From positions 1 to 5,410 of the forward strand of contig USJP01000136.1 in the NCBI GenBank assembly GCA_900555105.1: a stretch of DNA of 5,410 bases, read 5' to 3'. The DNA is from an uncultured Coriobacteriaceae bacterium (GTDB lineage: Bacteria > Actinomycetota > Coriobacteriia > Coriobacteriales > UMGS124). The notes under the pieces are model-generated. The model worked only from the letters and a program-made list of their open reading frames with translations, was not told the DNA's origin and ran no database searches. Every line of letters starts with the position of its first letter. The first letter of the stretch is position 1. Made by a program: the position numbers and the translations under genes. Of this stretch, positions 5,329 through 5,410 are shown one piece after another.

Positions 5329-5410
5329 ATGGCTTTCGATCGTCGCACGTTCATCAAGGGCGCGGGCAGCGCCGCCCTGGCTGCCGGCACTCTGTCGGGC
5401 ATCGCCTTCG
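5329..5410 (+). CDS. N-terminus of a Tat-exported protein, probably a redox enzyme (runs off the right edge)
   Basis: Twenty-seven codons are visible, starting MAFDRRTFIKGAG and continuing SAALAAGTLSGIAF. The DRRTFIK block followed by a small-residue, mildly hydrophobic stretch is a twin-arginine signal peptide: the paired Arg at 5-6, Phe at 8 and Lys at 10 fit the S/T-R-R-x-F-L-K pattern. The Tat route exports already folded proteins, usually with a bound cofactor such as flavin or a molybdopterin centre. In Eggerthellaceae, genes with this N-terminus beside a membrane LuxR regulator are most often FAD-dependent (fumarate/urocanate reductase-like) or molybdopterin oxidoreductases. That assignment is inference from context, and the catalytic domain lies outside the window. 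The gene is divergent from the regulator and separated from it by about 226 bases. Confidence 0.85.
   Translation, partial: MAFDRRTFIKGAGSAALAAGTLSGIAF

Overview
The window looks like chromosomal DNA of a high-GC anaerobic actinobacterium, most likely of the class Coriobacteriia and family Eggerthellaceae (the Eggerthella, Slackia, Adlercreutzia and Gordonibacter group). The main clue is the right-hand half. It encodes a LuxR-type regulator whose N-terminal two thirds is a 12-helix membrane domain, and this faces a divergent gene whose product starts with a twin-arginine (Tat) export signal. That pairing is a hallmark of Eggerthellaceae genomes. No mobile element, CRISPR array, tRNA or rRNA gene was found.

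Layout from left to right. (1) Bases 1-220, minus strand: the first 73 codons of ribD (riboflavin biosynthesis deaminase/reductase). Its leader runs from a sigma-70-like promoter near 525-554 through a well-conserved FMN riboswitch (371-510) to an intrinsic terminator (274-306), so this is a riboflavin locus under FMN feedback by transcription attenuation. (2) Bases 555-940: a non-coding stretch with an AT-rich island and then a chain of inverted repeats. (3) Bases 944-2518, plus strand: a complete monocistronic unit with an extended -10 promoter, a leader hairpin, an 11-helix sodium:amino-acid symporter of the NSS (LeuT/MhsT) family and a very strong intrinsic terminator. (4) Bases 2519-2926: a gene-poor gap with nested inverted repeats and a degenerate second copy of the last 26 bases of the next gene's end. 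(5) Bases 2927-5102, minus strand: a probable two-gene unit, the membrane LuxR regulator followed 28 bases later by a lone cobI/cbiL (C20-methyltransferase of corrin-ring synthesis). (6) Bases 5103-5328: a divergent control region. (7) Bases 5329-5410, plus strand: the first 27 codons of a Tat-signal protein, probably an exported redox enzyme.

The riboflavin and transporter units each carry their own control signals and look independent. The biological interest is the regulator/Tat-protein pair. In Eggerthella lenta, membrane-spanning LuxR regulators of this kind have been described as controlling adjacent inducible reductases and dehydroxylases. By analogy, this regulator would sense a small molecule at or in the membrane and switch on the gene starting at 5329. 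The corrin methyltransferase behind the regulator is an unexpected partner. The identity of the Tat protein cannot be settled from the 27 residues visible.
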